Shown here: positions 63,165 through 64,000 of the stretch, in pieces
Layout of the letters: the number at the start of each line of letters is the position of its first letter
Position numbering within the stretch: the first letter of the stretch is position 1
DNA from: Pseudomonas defluvii
GTDB taxonomy: Bacteria; Pseudomonadota; Gammaproteobacteria; Pseudomonadales; Pseudomonadaceae
Reading direction: 5' to 3'
Assembly: GCF_001695625.1 (NCBI RefSeq)
Contig: NZ_MBPN01000018.1
Location: 1-64,000 of the forward strand
Length of the DNA stretch: 64,000 nucleotides
Notes under the pieces: generated by a model
What the model was told of the DNA's origin: nothing
What the model saw: the letters and a program-made list of their open reading frames with translations, nothing else
Database searches by the model: none
Program-made: the position numbers and the translations under genes

Positions 63165-63251
63165 TGGTGCCCAGAAGAAGACTCGAACTTCCACGACCGT
63201 AAGGTCACCAGCACCTGAAGCTGGCGTGTCTACCAATTTCACCATCTGGGC
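63165..63251 (-). tRNA. tRNA-Leu (anticodon CAG), copy 2
   Basis: An 87-base class II tRNA with encoded CCA. The acceptor arms pair (GCCCAGA with TCTGGGC), the anticodon stem CCAGC/GCTGG holds the loop TTCAGGT with anticodon CAG, a variable arm and the TTCGAGTC T-loop follow. It decodes CTG, the major leucine codon here. The sequence is identical to the copy at 63333. Confidence 0.97.
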
Positions 63252-63332
63252 AAAAGTAAAGCGTTGAAGCATGAAACGGTGTAGCGTGTTGCATAAATTC
63301 CAGATGCGTTACGCTAATCTGAAATTTGAAAT

Positions 63333-63419
63333 TGGTGCCCAGAAGAAGACTCGAACTTCCACGACCGTAAGGTCACCAGCACCTGAAGCTGGCGTGTCTA
63401 CCAATTTCACCATCTGGGC
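63333..63419 (-). tRNA. tRNA-Leu (anticodon CAG), copy 1
   Basis: An 87-base tRNA identical to the one at 63165-63251, in the same direction, 81 bases upstream of it. The two are probably processed from one transcript that ends at the terminator at 63131. Confidence 0.97.
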
Positions 63420-63685
63420 ATTTCGTTAAGGTCACATGATGCTTCACATCACGTTGCTTCTCAACTATAACGACGGTGTCCGTCGCTGTGGTGCGCATAA
63501 TACGGATGCTCAAAACGGCTGTAAAGCCCTGTTTGGAAAAAATCTTAAAAAATTCAAGTTGTTGTCCAATGACAGCACTTATAGCCCCTCACAGGGCTCT
63601 GGCGGGGCTGTCCAAGGCCGAAATTTCCGGTTTCAATACGCCTATGCCAAACTAACCCTTATATAGACAAGGTGAACCCCTCCTA
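63420..63685. other. Intergenic region between tRNA-Leu and rnr
   Basis: These 266 bases hold no convincing gene. They must carry the leftward tRNA promoter and the rightward rnr promoter; the A+T-rich stretch at 63535-63570 is the best candidate zone. A 76-codon open frame at 63436 has no ribosome site and no recognisable features. Confidence 0.5.
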
Positions 63686-64000
63686 ATGGCCGATTGGCAG
63701 ACCCTCGATCCCGAGGCCGCTCGTGAAGCGGAAAAATACGAAAACCCCATCCCCAGCCGTGAGCTGATCCTGCAGCACCTCGCTGAACGAGGTTCGCCAG
63801 CTGCCCGTGAGCAGTTGGTGGAGGAGTTTGGCCTGACGACCGAGGACCAGATCGAAGCCCTGCGCCGCCGGTTGCGTGCCATGGAGCGTGATGGTCAGTT
63901 GATCTATACCCGGCGCGGCACTTATGCCCCGGTGGACAAGCTGGACCTTATCCTCGGCCGCATCTCCGGCCATCGCGACGGTTTCGGCTTCCTGATCCCG
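63686..64000 (+). CDS. rnr: Ribonuclease R, N-terminal part (cut by the window end)
   Basis: The first 105 codons of a 3'-to-5' exoribonuclease of the RNB family. MADWQTLDPEAAREAEKYEN and the winged-helix-like region RELILQHLAERGSPAAREQL are typical of RNase R; ILGRISGHRDGFGFLIP begins the first cold-shock domain. The catalytic part lies outside the window. ATG 63686 has GGTGA about ten bases upstream. Confidence 0.93.
   Translation, partial: MADWQTLDPEAAREAEKYENPIPSRELILQHLAERGSPAAREQLVEEFGLTTEDQIEALRRRLRAMERDGQLIYTRRGTYAPVDKLDLILGRISGHRDGFGFLIP

Noticed and set aside
63436..63666. 76-codon frame between tRNA-Leu and rnr
   Set aside because: It covers the likely promoter zone, lacks a ribosome site and shows no domain.

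Overview
The window is a stretch of conserved core chromosome from a fluorescent Pseudomonas, most probably of the P. putida group. This rests on the gene order and on protein similarity recalled from memory; no search was run. The order carbamoyltransferase, wapH, mig-14, dnpA, ssg, then msbA, hldE, waaA, thiC, cpdA, parE/parC, serB, psd, motAB, rsgA, orn, queG, amiB, mutL, miaA, hfq, hflXKC, hisZ, purA, rnr is the order known from Pseudomonas. Codon use is evenly GC-rich, and I saw no insertion sequence, integrase, prophage, CRISPR array or rRNA.

1-12,840: rlmJ, then a tightly overlapping envelope cluster for the LPS outer core (carbamoyltransferase, two or three glycosyltransferases, a Mig-14 protein, the PIG-L deacetylase DnpA). 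A kinase-like gene, the lipid A flippase msbA and the heptose gene hldE follow. No O-antigen ligase gene lies where P. aeruginosa has one. 12,855-20,000: a conserved protein with a Nudix-like box, an aldo/keto reductase overlapping a FAD oxidoreductase, an SMR transporter, a LysR regulator, waaA and a TolC-type outer membrane channel.

20,157-27,317: a TPP riboswitch controls thiC and probably the following cytX-type transporter. Then come a lipoprotein and the row nudF, DUF1249 gene, cpdA, yqiA. 27,354-33,910: parE and parC (topoisomerase IV), with a phytase-like secreted protein and a membrane-anchored retropepsin-like protease between them, then a lipoprotein. 33,911-34,220 holds REP-type inverted repeats. 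34,221-40,408: the membrane protein AhpA divergent from serB, and a leftward group HDOD protein, rhdA, psd.

40,448-44,873: motAB behind a good sigma-28 promoter, then rsgA divergent from orn, and a TRIC-type channel gene. 44,874-58,263: queG divergent from the long run nnrD, tsaE, amiB, mutL, miaA, hfq, hflX, hflK, hflC, followed after a terminator by hisZ and purA. 58,325-64,000: a chemoreceptor behind a sigma-54-like site, a two-gene ferric iron importer without its ATPase, two identical tRNA-Leu(CAG) genes and the start of rnr.

Nothing here is an obviously new multi-gene system. The best leads are single features: the degenerate cyclase-like C-terminus of AhpA, the Nudix-like protein at 12,855, the alternative pairing of the thiC riboswitch, the promoter candidates of motAB and the chemoreceptor, the folded leader of hisZ, and the missing waaL.
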